From Roseibium sp. (GTDB lineage Bacteria > Pseudomonadota > Alphaproteobacteria > Rhizobiales > Stappiaceae): a stretch of DNA of 64,000 nucleotides. Under the pieces are notes generated by a model. It made no database searches and had not been told where the DNA came from. It saw only the letters and a list, made by a program, of their open reading frames with translations. Where the stretch lies: the NCBI GenBank assembly GCA_017643215.1, contig JAEPNV010000008.1:67257-131256 (forward strand), given 5' to 3'. This document shows, piece after piece, positions 9,510-18,829 of the stretch (positions within the stretch are counted from its first letter, which is position 1; every line of letters starts with the position of its first letter). The position numbers and the translations under genes were made by a program.

Positions 9510-12500
9510 GATCCCCCGGCGGTCCGCAATTCGCGTCGTTTCTGGACTACATGGTCCGGCATCGCACGGCGGCCAACCTTCTGCTGGCCTTGATGCTGCT
9601 CGGCGGAATTGCCGCCGGGCTCCAGATCCGGACCCAGTATTTTCCCGATTTCGTCCGCGAGCGCGTCGACGTCGTGGTCACATGGCCGGGCGCAGGTCCG
9701 GAGGATCTGGACCGTGCGGTTGTGGAAATCCTCGGTCCCCGGCTCCTTGCGATCAACGGTGTCGACGAAGCAAGCTCGGTCGCCCGCGAAGGCCGCGCGG
9801 AAATCGATCTGGAGTTCGAGGACGGCTGGGACATGGGCCAGGCCACGGACGAGGTCAAGGCCGCGGTCGATCAGGTGCGCAGCAATCTTCCCGACGGCAT
9901 CGAGGAACCGACGGTCACCAGGTCGGTCTACCGCGACCGGGTCACCAACATCGTGTTGTTTGGGCCCGTCTCCATTGATCAGCTTTCCCAGTTCGCCGAG
10001 GACCTTCAAACGCTTTTGTTCCGCGAAGGCGTGACGCGGGTGTCGATCACCGGGGTCGCCGATCCTGTGATGCGCGTCAACGTGACCGAGGCGCTCTTGA
10101 TCCGGCACGATCTGACCCTTCGCGACATCGCACAGGCCGTGGAAGCGGAGATGGAGTCCGTGCCGGCGGGCGACTTGACCGGCGGTGGCGCGCGTTTGCG
10201 CACCGGGTTGACCCGGCGCACGGAGACCGATCTCGGTGAGGTGGTCGTCAAGGCGCCCGCGCAAGGCGAAAAACTGCATTTGCGGGACATTGCCGACATC
10301 GAGACCGAGGGCGTGGAAAGCGGCCGGGCCTACTATCACAAGGGCCAGCCGGCAGTTCTTGTGCGGGTCGACCGGAGCGCGGAAGGCGACACGATCGATA
10401 TCCAGCGGCAGGTCGAGGCGGTCGTCGCCGACCTGCAAACCACGCTGCCGGAAGGTGTCGTGGTTCAACTGACCCAGACCCGGTCGCAGAACATCATTGA
10501 CCGGCTCGATATCCTGATCACCAACGGGATCTGGGGGCTCGTCCTGGTTCTGGCGTTTCTGTTCTTGTTCCTGTCGGCCAGAACCGCCTTCTGGGTGGCC
10601 GCCGGTATTCCGGTGGCGATGGCCGCAACGATCGGCATGATGTACGCCTTCGGGCTGACCCTCAATATGGTGTCGCTGTTCGCTCTGATCATTTGCCTTG
10701 GCATCGTCGTCGACGACGCCATCGTGGTCGGCGAGCATGCCGATTTCCTCGCCCGCAGGGGATACAGCCCGACGGATGCGGCGAGCCTGGCCGCCCGCCG
10801 GATGACCGCGCCGGTGTTCAGCGCGTCGATCACCACGCTGATCGCGTTTTCGGCGCTCGTTGCCGTGGGCGGACGGTTCGGCACGCTGATTGCCGATATT
10901 CCGTTCACCGTCGCGGTGGTGCTGATCGCCAGCCTCGTGGAAGCGTTCCTGATCCTGCCCGCGCATATGCGCCACGCACTCGCCGCGCGCCAGAAGGAGC
11001 GGTGGTTCGATTGGCCGAACCGGCAGTTCAACCGCGGTTTCCGGTGGTTCCGCGAGCACGTGTTCCGGCCGTTCATCGGATGGGTGATCACCGGCCGTTA
11101 TGCCGCCCTTGGTGTTGCGGTGATGCTGCTCTTGATCTCCCTCAGCCTGTTTTACGACGGAACGGTTCGCTGGCGGTTCTTCAACGCCCCGGAACGCAGC
11201 GTGATATCGGCCAACATCGCGATGATGCCCGGCGCCACACGGTCCGATACCCAGGCTATGATTGCGGAAATGGAACGCGCGCTGGATGTCATTGACCAGC
11301 GCTATCGGGAGACCTACGGCCGGGCGCCGGTGGAGTTTGCCCTGGCGACCATCGGCGCAACGGCAGGACGGGGATTGCGCAGCGCCGACAGCAAGGATGT
11401 CGATCAACTGGGCGGTCTGTCGATTGAACTGATCGATCCTGATTTGCGGCCGTATTCGGCGTTCGAATTCATCGGTGACTGGCGCAAGGAAATCACCCGT
11501 CCGCCGCTTCTGGAAACCCTTGCCGTGCGCGGTGAGCGCTCCGGGCCGGGCGGCGATGCCATCGATGTCCGGTTGTTCGGCCCCTCAACCGAACAACTGA
11601 AAGCTGCGTCCGAAAGCCTGAAGCAGGCACTTGCGGTGCTGCCGGGGGTCAGCGCGCTTGAAGACACCATGGCGTTCGACAAGCCCGAATTGACCTTGGC
11701 ACTCACTCCGCTCGGCGAAGCGCTTGGATTTACCACCGACGCCGTGGCCCGGGATCTGCGCGACCGGCTGGAGGGGATCGAGGTCGCCGAATTCCCGGTT
11801 GGCCGGCGCACGGCCACCGTCAAGGTCAGCTTGCCGGAGGACGAAACCCACGCGGCCTTCATCTACGAAACGCGGCTGCGGTCACCGGCGGGAACCTATG
11901 TCTCGCTGAGCGAAATCGTGACCGTTGAAAGCACCTATGGGTTTGCGTCGGTGGTGCGGGAGAACGGCCTTCGCACCTTGCGGGTGACCGGTGATATTTC
12001 CGGAGACGATCCGGTCGCCGCCGATCTGGTGATGGACGCGCTGCGAACCGATCTTTTGCCGCGCCTTGCCGCCGAATTCGACGTGGAAAGCGAACTGGCC
12101 GGGCTTGCCGAACAGGAGCGTTCGTTCCTGTCGGATGCAGCGCTGGGCTTTGCCCTGTGTTTGGCCGGTATCTATCTGACGCTGTGCTGGATCTTTGCCT
12201 CCTGGACCCGGCCGCTGGTGATCATGATCATCATCCCGTTCGGCGCCATCGGCATGATCTGGGGGCATCATCTGCACGGCATTCCGCTGTCCATGTTTTC
12301 CGTTGTCGGGTTTATCGGCATGGCCGGGATCATCATCAACGATTCCATTGTGCTCGTCACAACGATCGATCAATACGCGGAGCGAAATCCGTTCCGCCTG
12401 GCCCTCATCCAGGGTGCCAGCGACCGGCTGCGGGCCGTGGTGCTGACCAGCGCGACCACGGTGTTTGGGTTGATGCCGCTTCTGTTTGAAACAAGCCGCC

Positions 12501-12685
12501 AGGCGCAGTTCCTGCTTCCCACCGTGGTCACGCTGGCCTACGGGCTCGGCGCGGGGCTGTTCATCGTGCTGCTTGTCACGCCGGCGCTTTTGGCCGCGCA
12601 ACAGGATTTCGGCCGCCTCGTTTCGTCCGGGCGCAGGCTATTCCGTCACGGAATCCGCCGCCGCCGGCCGCTGGGACCGGGTTGA
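9506..12685 (+). CDS. RND efflux transporter permease (AcrB-type superfamily)
   Basis: 1059 aa, full length for the family. Twelve membrane segments are arranged as one N-terminal helix, a large periplasmic loop, five helices, a second loop and the C-terminal set. The proton-relay Asp pair is present in GIVVDDAIVVGEHAD (TM4), equivalent to D407/D408 of AcrB, so it should be an active proton antiporter. The second half repeats SMFSVVGFIGMAGIIINDSI. Together with the adaptor it exports hydrophobic compounds from the periplasm or inner leaflet; the substrate is unknown. It is translationally coupled to the adaptor (4-nt overlap) and converges with the GST gene 9 bp away. Confidence 0.95.
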   Translation: MRSPGGPQFASFLDYMVRHRTAANLLLALMLLGGIAAGLQIRTQYFPDFVRERVDVVVTWPGAGPEDLDRAVVEILGPRLLAINGVDEASSVAREGRAEIDLEFEDGWDMGQATDEVKAAVDQVRSNLPDGIEEPTVTRSVYRDRVTNIVLFGPVSIDQLSQFAEDLQTLLFREGVTRVSITGVADPVMRVNVTEALLIRHDLTLRDIAQAVEAEMESVPAGDLTGGGARLRTGLTRRTETDLGEVVVKAPAQGEKLHLRDIADIETEGVESGRAYYHKGQPAVLVRVDRSAEGDTIDIQRQVEAVVADLQTTLPEGVVVQLTQTRSQNIIDRLDILITNGIWGLVLVLAFLFLFLSARTAFWVAAGIPVAMAATIGMMYAFGLTLNMVSLFALIICLGIVVDDAIVVGEHADFLARRGYSPTDAASLAARRMTAPVFSASITTLIAFSALVAVGGRFGTLIADIPFTVAVVLIASLVEAFLILPAHMRHALAARQKERWFDWPNRQFNRGFRWFREHVFRPFIGWVITGRYAALGVAVMLLLISLSLFYDGTVRWRFFNAPERSVISANIAMMPGATRSDTQAMIAEMERALDVIDQRYRETYGRAPVEFALATIGATAGRGLRSADSKDVDQLGGLSIELIDPDLRPYSAFEFIGDWRKEITRPPLLETLAVRGERSGPGGDAIDVRLFGPSTEQLKAASESLKQALAVLPGVSALEDTMAFDKPELTLALTPLGEALGFTTDAVARDLRDRLEGIEVAEFPVGRRTATVKVSLPEDETHAAFIYETRLRSPAGTYVSLSEIVTVESTYGFASVVRENGLRTLRVTGDISGDDPVAADLVMDALRTDLLPRLAAEFDVESELAGLAEQERSFLSDAALGFALCLAGIYLTLCWIFASWTRPLVIMIIIPFGAIGMIWGHHLHGIPLSMFSVVGFIGMAGIIINDSIVLVTTIDQYAERNPFRLALIQGASDRLRAVVLTSATTVFGLMPLLFETSRQAQFLLPTVVTLAYGLGAGLFIVLLVTPALLAAQQDFGRLVSSGRRLFRHGIRRRRPLGPG

Positions 12686-12694
12686 GTCCATCAC

Positions 12695-13342
12695 TCAGCG
12701 CAAAGGCACATGCGCGTCGGGCACCGGCGCGGGCGGTTGCCTTGTCGCGCTAAAGGCCGGGACCGCCGCGTCGAACGCGTCCAGCCAGGCCACGAGCGCC
12801 GGGTGGGTCTCGCGCCACGTCCCGCCAAACCGCAGGTCCAGATAGCCAAGGGCGCAGGCGAGGGCGATGGTGCCGGCATCGGCCTGATCCGCCGAAGTAA
12901 CGGTCTTGGGCGGTGCGGCTTCCAGGGCGGCGAGCCCACGTTCGACCTTGGAGGCCTGATAAGACAGCCAGTCGTCAAACCGGTGGGCGGCCGGGCGGAA
13001 ACGTTTTTCATAAACCTGCAGGATGCCGGCATCCATCATGCCGTCGGCCAGCGCTTGAAGGGCGAGGACCTTGAAACGGGCTTCGCCGGCCGGCAGCAGT
13101 TTACCGCCACCTGCCACGTGATCGAGATATTCAAGAATGACGCGGCTGTCGTAGAGAACCTCGCCAGTCTCCAACACCAGCGCCGGGATCTTGCCGAGCG
13201 GATTTTGGGCGCGCAGAGTGTCGTCCGGATCGGCCGTATTGGCGTCCTCAATGGTGATTTGATCGCTCAAGCCCAGAACGGACGCAGCAATCTTGATTTT
13301 CCGGCCAAAGGGGGAGGGTGGCGCGGACCGAAGAACAAGCAT
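12695..13342 (-). CDS. Glutathione S-transferase family protein
   Basis: 215 aa from the ATG at 13342, preceded by GAGGAGG; a longer open frame to 13504 adds Arg/Ser-rich sequence unlike any GST. The N-terminal thioredoxin-fold half has RSAPPSPFGRKIKIAA, where the SPFGRK segment holds the usual glutathione-activating Ser, and PLGKIPAL, which contains the cis-Pro. VLYDSRVILEYLD is the glutathione gamma-Glu site. The C-terminal helical half carries TIALACALGYLDLRFG. It is cytosolic, probably for detoxification or redox use; specificity is unknown. Confidence 0.9.
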   Translation of the reverse strand: MLVLRSAPPSPFGRKIKIAASVLGLSDQITIEDANTADPDDTLRAQNPLGKIPALVLETGEVLYDSRVILEYLDHVAGGGKLLPAGEARFKVLALQALADGMMDAGILQVYEKRFRPAAHRFDDWLSYQASKVERGLAALEAAPPKTVTSADQADAGTIALACALGYLDLRFGGTWRETHPALVAWLDAFDAAVPAFSATRQPPAPVPDAHVPLR

Positions 13343-13458
13343 GGGAACCTCCTCAAATATGCGGAATGGCGCGGACGTGCGTCGCCGGGATGGTGCGCGG
13401 CGGGTTGGCGCAAGGGTCAGCGGTGAGGTGCATTGCGAGCGCGGCGAGACCGGCCGGG

Positions 13459-13896
13459 TCAGCGCGGACGGGTGGTGCTGCAATAAGCGCCATAGACGCG
13501 CCATTTGTCGAGCGGCGCAAGACAGGCTTCGACCGCCCAGCCGATTCCAACAAATCCGGCATGTTCCACCAGCTTGTAGTGCACGGAATGCACCGAGCCG
13601 TCTGACAAGTTGGCCGTTCCGCGGCAGTAGCGGCGCGCAAGCGGGCTGACGTCATTGTCCCGGTACTGGACCTCCTGGATCCGCTCGATACCGGTAATGG
13701 TGCGGCCTCCGGCATAGCTGCCGCGGGCCCGCGCAACGGTTCCGGCGACCGCCGCCTGAACGGAACCGGCGGTGCAATCGGGAAGCCTTGGGTCTTTGTT
13801 CCAGGAGAAATATGCGCGGTTTTCCGTGGCCAAGGCGCTCGATCCGGCCAGCACGAGAGCCAGCAGGCTGGTGCAGGAGAGTTGGATCAGGTTCAA
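13459..13896 (-). CDS. Secreted hypothetical protein, Cys-containing
   Basis: 145 aa from a TTG at 13896, chosen because GGAGGG lies seven bases upstream and a normal signal peptide follows directly (LIQLSCTSLLALVLAGSSALA, cleavage after ALA). The mature part has four Cys (DCTAG, YCRG, EACLAP, AYCST), suggesting two disulfides in the periplasm, and a VHYKLVEHAGFVGIGWAVEAC core. It resembles small periplasmic proteins of unknown function found in Hyphomicrobiales; I cannot assign a role. Confidence 0.75.
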   Translation of the reverse strand: MNLIQLSCTSLLALVLAGSSALATENRAYFSWNKDPRLPDCTAGSVQAAVAGTVARARGSYAGGRTITGIERIQEVQYRDNDVSPLARRYCRGTANLSDGSVHSVHYKLVEHAGFVGIGWAVEACLAPLDKWRVYGAYCSTTRPR

Positions 13897-13984
13897 GACG
13901 ATTCCCTCCAGGCAGGATGTGGTCGGAGTCCGCAGACCTTGGGCGACCCGCGCCGCAAGGTCAAGTACCAGGTGGCCGCCTCAG

Positions 13985-14833
13985 TTACTCCGCAATCAAT
14001 TCCTCGATTTGCCATCCGGCACCGGAACCCTGGCGCAGCGTGTTGCAGAGCCAGGGCAAGATTGTCCGCATCTCTTCGGCCAAGACGTAGGGCGGGCGGA
14101 TGAGGGTCATGCCCGAGCCGAGCATGATGGTGTCCGGCCCGCTTTGCCCCGTTTTCAGCTCAAGCGACAGAACATCCCGAACACCGGCCTCCTTGAAGCT
14201 CTCATGCATCCTCGCGACGGCCTTTCGGTGCTTCAGCGGATACCACAGCGCAAAAGTGCCGGACGACCATTTGCGCCAGGCGGACACGACCGCCTTTGTC
14301 ATGGTTTGAAATTCATCTGCCTGCTCATAGGCCGGATCGATCAGAACGAAACCGCGCTTTTCCCTGGGCGGCAGAAAGGCGCCAAGGGCAAGCCAGCCGT
14401 CCAGATGGATGGTCTTGGTCTGCACATCTCCGGAAAACCGGTCCGCCAATTGCTGAAAATCGGCCGGATGCAGTTCCGTCAGTGTCAAGCGGTCCTGCGG
14501 GCGCAGGAGCGCGCGGCTCAATGCCGGGGAGCCCGGATAGACGGTGAGCGCGCCATCTGGATTGAGATCGCGCACCACATCGAGCCATGGCGCGAGCAGG
14601 GCGGCGACATCATCCGGCATTGGCCTGTCGATCACCTTGCCGATGCCCTGGCGCCATTCGCCGGTCTTTTCCATTTCCGGTCCGGTGAGATCGTACTGGC
14701 CGATACCGGCATGGGTGTCCAGGATCCGGAACGCCTTGTCCTTGCGCTGACAGTAGACGACAAGGCGGGCAAGCACGGCGTGCTTGAGCACGTCGCCGAT
14801 ATTGCCGGCGTGGTAGGCGTGCCGATAGTTCAT
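13985..14833 (-). CDS. rlmJ: 23S rRNA (adenine(2030)-N6)-methyltransferase RlmJ
   Basis: 282 aa. The N-terminus MNYRHAYHAGNIGDVLKH and the SAM-binding DTHAGIGQYDL are diagnostic of RlmJ, which methylates A2030 of 23S rRNA using SAM. Motif IV reads LIDPAYEQ; the family normally has DPPY or DPPF, so the second Pro is Ala here, while the catalytic Asp is kept. Its start overlaps the end of the upstream GNAT gene by four bases, implying coupled translation. Confidence 0.93.
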   Translation of the reverse strand: MNYRHAYHAGNIGDVLKHAVLARLVVYCQRKDKAFRILDTHAGIGQYDLTGPEMEKTGEWRQGIGKVIDRPMPDDVAALLAPWLDVVRDLNPDGALTVYPGSPALSRALLRPQDRLTLTELHPADFQQLADRFSGDVQTKTIHLDGWLALGAFLPPREKRGFVLIDPAYEQADEFQTMTKAVVSAWRKWSSGTFALWYPLKHRKAVARMHESFKEAGVRDVLSLELKTGQSGPDTIMLGSGMTLIRPPYVLAEEMRTILPWLCNTLRQGSGAGWQIEELIAE

Positions 14834-15336
14834 ATCGACGCGCCGGCGGTCGCGGGCCGTTCCATGAAAATCACCGCTTTTTCGCCGTGGTCCTGGCGGC
14901 CGATTTCCGAAAATCCGAGCCTTTCATGGAACCGGAGCGAGCCGGGATTGGGCGGACGCTCGTTGACTTCGCACACGAAACTGCGCCCGGTCCCGGCCTC
15001 GTTTTGGAACAGGCCCTGATAAAGGCGTTCGCCGATCCGCTGGCCACGGGCGGCGTTATGGACGCAGATCCGGTCGGTGTAGGCAAAGCGTGCCCGGACG
15101 GTGCCAAACCATTGATAGTTGGGGCTGTCATAGCTCAGGCCCTCGCCAAGGCAGAGCAAGAAACCGACGGGGCCATCGCCGCCGTCCGCCACAAGGCAGC
15201 ACAAGGACCTGTCGATCAGGTCCTGCAACTCGCCGGCCGCCAGAAGATTGGTCGCCGGGACCGCGGCAGCGTTCAGCGCTGTCAGAGCGTCCAGATCGCT
15301 GGGTTCGGCGGCGCGAATTCGGATCGGATCAGACAC
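14830..15336 (-). CDS. GNAT family N-acetyltransferase
   Basis: 168 aa, one GNAT domain. The acetyl-CoA pyrophosphate loop is seen as VHNAARGQRIGERLYQ, and the C-terminal FHERLGFSEIG is the typical beta6-alpha4 end. It acetylates an unknown amine or protein N-terminus. It precedes rlmJ with a 4-nt overlap, so the two form an operon; a ribosomal target is possible but unsupported by anything else. Confidence 0.88.
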   Translation of the reverse strand: MSDPIRIRAAEPSDLDALTALNAAAVPATNLLAAGELQDLIDRSLCCLVADGGDGPVGFLLCLGEGLSYDSPNYQWFGTVRARFAYTDRICVHNAARGQRIGERLYQGLFQNEAGTGRSFVCEVNERPPNPGSLRFHERLGFSEIGRQDHGEKAVIFMERPATAGASI

Positions 15337-15665
15337 GGAAACCTCAGATCTGGAATAGGGGCCGGCTCCGCCTTAACCGTGTTCCGTGCTCATTGCAATT
15401 TGGAGCAGGTGCACCGGCTTGGCCGGACGGGCACAAGCCCGAAAGGGAGGAGCGGCCGTCCGGCGCTTCCTGTCGCGCATCGTGGATCTGAATGAAAAAG
15501 CAAACAATATCAGCGCAATATGTTTGCACTCGCTGCCTAAACCGGACGGCAAAGGGTTCGGTTCGAGGATTCAAAGCCTAAAAACAAAACACGCGCAAAA
15601 GGCGCGTGCCGGAAAGTCTGTTTTAAACCGCCGGGTATCCGTGGTGTGCCCGGCAGGGATGCTGT
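15337..15665. other. Intergenic region between the cold-shock gene and the GNAT gene
   Basis: About 330 bp. Apart from the minus-strand terminator at 15581-15608, I see no gene. The part near 15340-15480 should contain the promoter for the GNAT-rlmJ operon. Confidence 0.5.
15581..15608 (-). terminator. Rho-independent terminator of cold-shock gene
   Basis: Read on the minus strand, a 7-bp GC stem (CACGCGC / GCGCGTG) with a CTTTT loop is followed directly by TTTTGTTTTT. It lies about 57 bp past the stop of the cold-shock gene. Confidence 0.85.
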
Positions 15666-16283
15666 TTACTCTTCGGCCGCCGGGTCGTTCTCCAGCTCCT
15701 GCAGATTCACGGCCTTGGGGCCCTTGCCGCGCCGGTCCGGCTCGGTTTCGAAGGAAATGCGCTGGCCGCTGTCAAGCGTCGCCATACCGGACCGTTCCAC
15801 CGCCGAGATGTGAACGAAAACATCGGCTTCGCCTTCATCGGGTGTGATAAACCCGAAGCCCTTGTCCGATTTGAAGAACTTTACGGTACCCGATTGCCGG
15901 GGACCCCGTTCCACCGGTTCACCCTGGTCGGGACGCGGACGCCGTTGCCGGTATCCATCGCCATCGCCGTCCTGTCCACCGCCGCCATAACGTCCGCCGC
16001 CGCCGTAACCGCCGCGTCCGCCGCCGCCATATCCGCCTTCGCGCCCACCGCCGCCGCCGTATCCGCCGTCACGTCCGCCACCGCCGCCGTATCCGCCGTC
16101 ACGTCCGCCGCGGTATCCGCCGCCATCGCGGTTTCCGCTGCGTCCACCGCCGCCGTAGCCGCCGTCACGCCCTCCACCGTAATCGCCGCCGCCGAAGTCG
16201 CTGCCGAAGTCCTGCGGACCGCCAAACTCGCGCTTGCCGCCGCGCCGCCCGCGCGACCGACGGTCCGAATCGCCATCGTGCAT
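15666..16283 (-). CDS. Cold-shock domain protein with Gly/Arg/Tyr-rich N-terminal arm
   Basis: 205 aa. Residues 1-~128 are low complexity, dominated by Gly with regularly spaced Arg, Asp and Tyr (GGYGGGG repeated about six times), resembling RGG/YGG tracts of RNA-binding proteins. Residues 131-198 form a cold-shock domain: SGTVKFFKSDKGFGFITP (RNP1) and DVFVHISAVE (RNP2), then a KGPKAVNL strand. It binds single-stranded nucleic acid, probably as an RNA chaperone. Most bacterial Csp proteins are ~70 aa without this arm. The gene is monocistronic with its own terminator. The repeated codons make its length prone to slippage. Confidence 0.9.
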   Translation of the reverse strand: MHDGDSDRRSRGRRGGKREFGGPQDFGSDFGGGDYGGGRDGGYGGGGRSGNRDGGGYRGGRDGGYGGGGGRDGGYGGGGGREGGYGGGGRGGYGGGGRYGGGGQDGDGDGYRQRRPRPDQGEPVERGPRQSGTVKFFKSDKGFGFITPDEGEADVFVHISAVERSGMATLDSGQRISFETEPDRRGKGPKAVNLQELENDPAAEE

Positions 16284-16504
16284 TAGTAAATCACCTTAAT
16301 TTCGTGCCGCACGCTTCTGGCACACTACCCATTGAAATTGTTCGCTAAAGTCACGCGAAACACACCCATCGGCCGCGCCGAGGCACGCCCGTCAACATCA
16401 TGAGATTGGGTTGAAACAAGGATGCCGCATCCCGATCCAGTCCGCTGTGAAATCATCATAAGTCTGACGCGAGCGAAATCGCAAGAGAATCCTTGGACAA
16501 ACCG

Positions 16505-17596
16505 CTACTCGGATGCCGATGACACAGGCCAGGTCGTCGGCCATTTTTCCAGTTCAACCGCTTGTCCGTCACAGGTTGAGCGGGCCGCTTCCTCAATCAG
16601 GGCGAACGCGGTCCCGTTCCACTGCCACCGGTTCCAGATGCCGCACTCGCCGACGCCGGATCCCTTCAGCAGGCTGTCGAGCTGCCGTGTCTTGGGGTTC
16701 CATCGTGCATTGTAGACGAGATCGATTGCGACCGGGCCCAGCTCCGTCATGCGTGCAAAGCTGAGTTGCCGGACCTTTCCATCGGCATGAACAAGCATGA
16801 CAACATAGGGCGTGTTGTACGCCCCGGGTGCGCCGCATGGAAGAATGAACAGCGCGGCGTTGTCGGGAAGCGGCGCAGACACGGCATCGAGGCCGGCGAA
16901 AATCGCCGGATCGATATCGGAGCAAAACCGGCCGTTGTCCCACCGCTCGGCGACGGCCGGCGGAAGCCCGGCCGTGTCGAGGATTGGCATGGCATGGGGT
17001 GCGTCAACGGCAGTATCACTGCCCGGTTCGACGAGAGCGGCGGTCGATCCCATCCGTTCCTGGCGGCGGTCGATCCAGCGCAGGCTTTCGCGGAAGCCAT
17101 CCAGCGCGACCGGGACCGTAACGGGATCGGGGTCAACCGGAAGTTCGACCGTCAGTTCACGCCCCGAATTCATCATATCGATCAACGTGCGGGTTGCCGG
17201 GCCGGTTGGATACCAGAATCCCTCCCCGCCAATGGGCCGGAAGCCAACCGGGGCGGCCACAGAGGCCTGGATTTCCCGCAATTGGGCGACCGGAAGTTCC
17301 TCAACGATGGTCCCATCGATCGACAACCGGATGACGCCGTCTTCGCGCAGTGCCGAATTCGTGGTCAGGCGGATCAGCGGGCTTGCGCTGACTTCCCAGT
17401 TGTTGACCAACCGCAGATCAAGCCAAAGATTTTGCGCCCGGATAAAACTGGATGTGAAGCACAGGCCCGAATTGGTGCAATCGGCTGACCAGGTCTTAAA
17501 CACAGGCTGGCTGCGGCTGGACTCGGCGCGCAAATCGACGGGCAGCCAAACCAACAGCACCATCGTCAATACCGCTTTCAGGGCGCGCACGGTCAT
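16505..17596 (-). CDS. DUF1176 domain-containing secreted protein
   Basis: 363 aa. A signal peptide (LKAVLTMVLLVWLPVDLRAES) precedes a mature protein with the DUF1176 pattern: FKTWSADCTNSGLCFTS near the N-terminus, RLVNNWEVSASPLIRL, a central Leu-rich region, and C-terminal EFGECGIWNRWQW-like sequence (GECGIWNRWQWNGTAFALIE). Paired Cys suggest disulfides in the periplasm. The family's function is unknown. The ATG at 17596 has no evident Shine-Dalgarno. No operon partner. Confidence 0.85.
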   Translation of the reverse strand: MTVRALKAVLTMVLLVWLPVDLRAESSRSQPVFKTWSADCTNSGLCFTSSFIRAQNLWLDLRLVNNWEVSASPLIRLTTNSALREDGVIRLSIDGTIVEELPVAQLREIQASVAAPVGFRPIGGEGFWYPTGPATRTLIDMMNSGRELTVELPVDPDPVTVPVALDGFRESLRWIDRRQERMGSTAALVEPGSDTAVDAPHAMPILDTAGLPPAVAERWDNGRFCSDIDPAIFAGLDAVSAPLPDNAALFILPCGAPGAYNTPYVVMLVHADGKVRQLSFARMTELGPVAIDLVYNARWNPKTRQLDSLLKGSGVGECGIWNRWQWNGTAFALIEEAARSTCDGQAVELEKWPTTWPVSSASE

Positions 17597-17734
17597 CAGT
17601 CCAAAACATCCGAAATCTGTTGGCGGCTATCAAACGGCCGCATCTTCTTGTACGAAAAGCAGAACCGAAGGTGAAGCGCGCAAGGACCACAAACCGGTTT
17701 ATTGTGCACGGCCCCGTCAAGAAGGATCCAATTT

Positions 17735-18421
17735 GTGGCTCAATCGCATGATTCCGGCACTCAGAAGGCACAGGGCACGGGCGAGCCGCCGATCCGAATC
17801 CTGATCATTCCGGTGACTGCGTTTCAGCAAAATTGCTCGCTGGTCTGGGATCCAAAGACCATGCTGGGCGCGGTGATCGATCCGGGCGGCGATGTGCCGA
17901 CCATCCTGCAGGCCATCGCGGACCAGGGCGTCAAGGTGGAAAAAATCGTGCTCACTCATGGTCATATCGACCATATTGGCGGCGCCGCGGATCTGGCCGA
18001 GGCGCTCAACGTCCCCGTTGAGGGCCCTCACGACGCCGACCGGCCGATGATCGAGCGGGTGGCCGACCAGGCCCGCCAGTTCGGACTTGCGAACGTCAAA
18101 CCCGTTGAGCCGGACCTATGGCTTTCGGAAGGCGACCGGATCAGCTTTGCCGGCCGGACCTTCAATGTGCTGCACTGTCCCGGACACGCGCCGGGACATG
18201 TTGTTTTCGTCGAGCCGGAATTGCGGCTGATGTTCTCCGGCGATGTTTTGTTTGCGGGGTCCATCGGCCGCACCGACCTGCCAGGCGGCGACCATGCGAC
18301 GCTGATTTCGTCGATCAAGACCAAGCTTTTGCCGCTTGGCGACGATGTGTCGTTCCTGCCCGGTCACGGTCCGGCCTCGACCATCGGGCATGAGCGGCAG
18401 ACCAATCCGTTCCTTCGGTAA
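17735..18421 (+). CDS. MBL-fold metallo-hydrolase (glyoxalase II-like)
   Basis: 228 aa from the GTG at 17735, eight bases after GAAGGA; the open frame continues to 17702 without a ribosome site. Metal ligands are complete: THGHIDHIGG (HxHxDH), CPGHAPGHV (third His), FSGDVLF (bridging Asp) and PGHGP (last His). The compact size without a C-terminal helical domain matches the YcbL/GloB-like branch, which hydrolyses thioesters of the S-lactoylglutathione type. Cytoplasmic. The exact substrate is not determined. Confidence 0.9.
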   Translation: MAQSHDSGTQKAQGTGEPPIRILIIPVTAFQQNCSLVWDPKTMLGAVIDPGGDVPTILQAIADQGVKVEKIVLTHGHIDHIGGAADLAEALNVPVEGPHDADRPMIERVADQARQFGLANVKPVEPDLWLSEGDRISFAGRTFNVLHCPGHAPGHVVFVEPELRLMFSGDVLFAGSIGRTDLPGGDHATLISSIKTKLLPLGDDVSFLPGHGPASTIGHERQTNPFLR

Positions 18422-18437
18422 GGTGGAGAAAATCCAA

Positions 18438-18453
18438 AGCGGCTTTCGCCGCT
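18438..18453 (+). terminator. Small hairpin after MBL hydrolase
   Basis: Six-bp stem AGCGGC/GCCGCT with a TTTC loop, 17 bp after the stop. Only a weak T-rich tail (CACTTTA) follows, so it may be a modest terminator. Confidence 0.4.
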
Positions 18454-18523
18454 CACTTTACCGCGAGTGCCGTAAAACGTCCGCATGGTCTTTCTATTTT
18501 CTGATCAAAATAGGAGACCGACG

Positions 18524-18793
18524 ATGACAACAAGTGCGATACGGTTTGCGGCCGTTTTTGCCGCTGCGGCAGTTCTGGCGCCGGGTATGGCGGCGGCGGA
18601 TTATTTTGACGGGTTTGCCCGGTCCCAGGAACTCAAGGAAAACGAGGCGCGCGGCGGTCCAAAGATCGTCGGCGCCAATTCACCCTTCATGGAGCGGATC
18701 AGGGTCTGTCAAAACCTGCCCTTGACGACCCGGGACAAGGCGACCGGTCAAACGACGACCGTTTCGGTCAAGCGATGCTGGTTTGAAGAATAG
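18524..18793 (+). CDS. Small secreted hypothetical protein
   Basis: 89 aa from the ATG at 18524 with GGAGA upstream. A signal peptide (SAIRFAAVFAAAAVLAPGMAAA) gives a mature protein of about 65 residues starting near DYFDGFARSQELKENEARGG and containing two Cys (RVCQNL and KRCWFEE) that could form one disulfide. Short secreted or periplasmic protein; family unknown to me. It is followed by a bulged GC hairpin at 18805-18824 that may end transcription from both sides. Confidence 0.72.
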   Translation: MTTSAIRFAAVFAAAAVLAPGMAAADYFDGFARSQELKENEARGGPKIVGANSPFMERIRVCQNLPLTTRDKATGQTTTVSVKRCWFEE

Positions 18794-18829
18794 GCTTCTC
18801 GGCTGCGCGCACCATGTGCTGCGCGGCCG

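Noticed and set aside
9341..11407. 688-codon minus-strand open frame
   Set aside because: It lies entirely opposite the RND adaptor/pump genes, has His/Arg/Gly/Asp-rich composition typical of antisense frames in GC-rich DNA, and shows no domain.
15555..15575. GGTTCGAGGATTC, tRNA T-loop-like
   Set aside because: No acceptor or anticodon stems can be folded around it.
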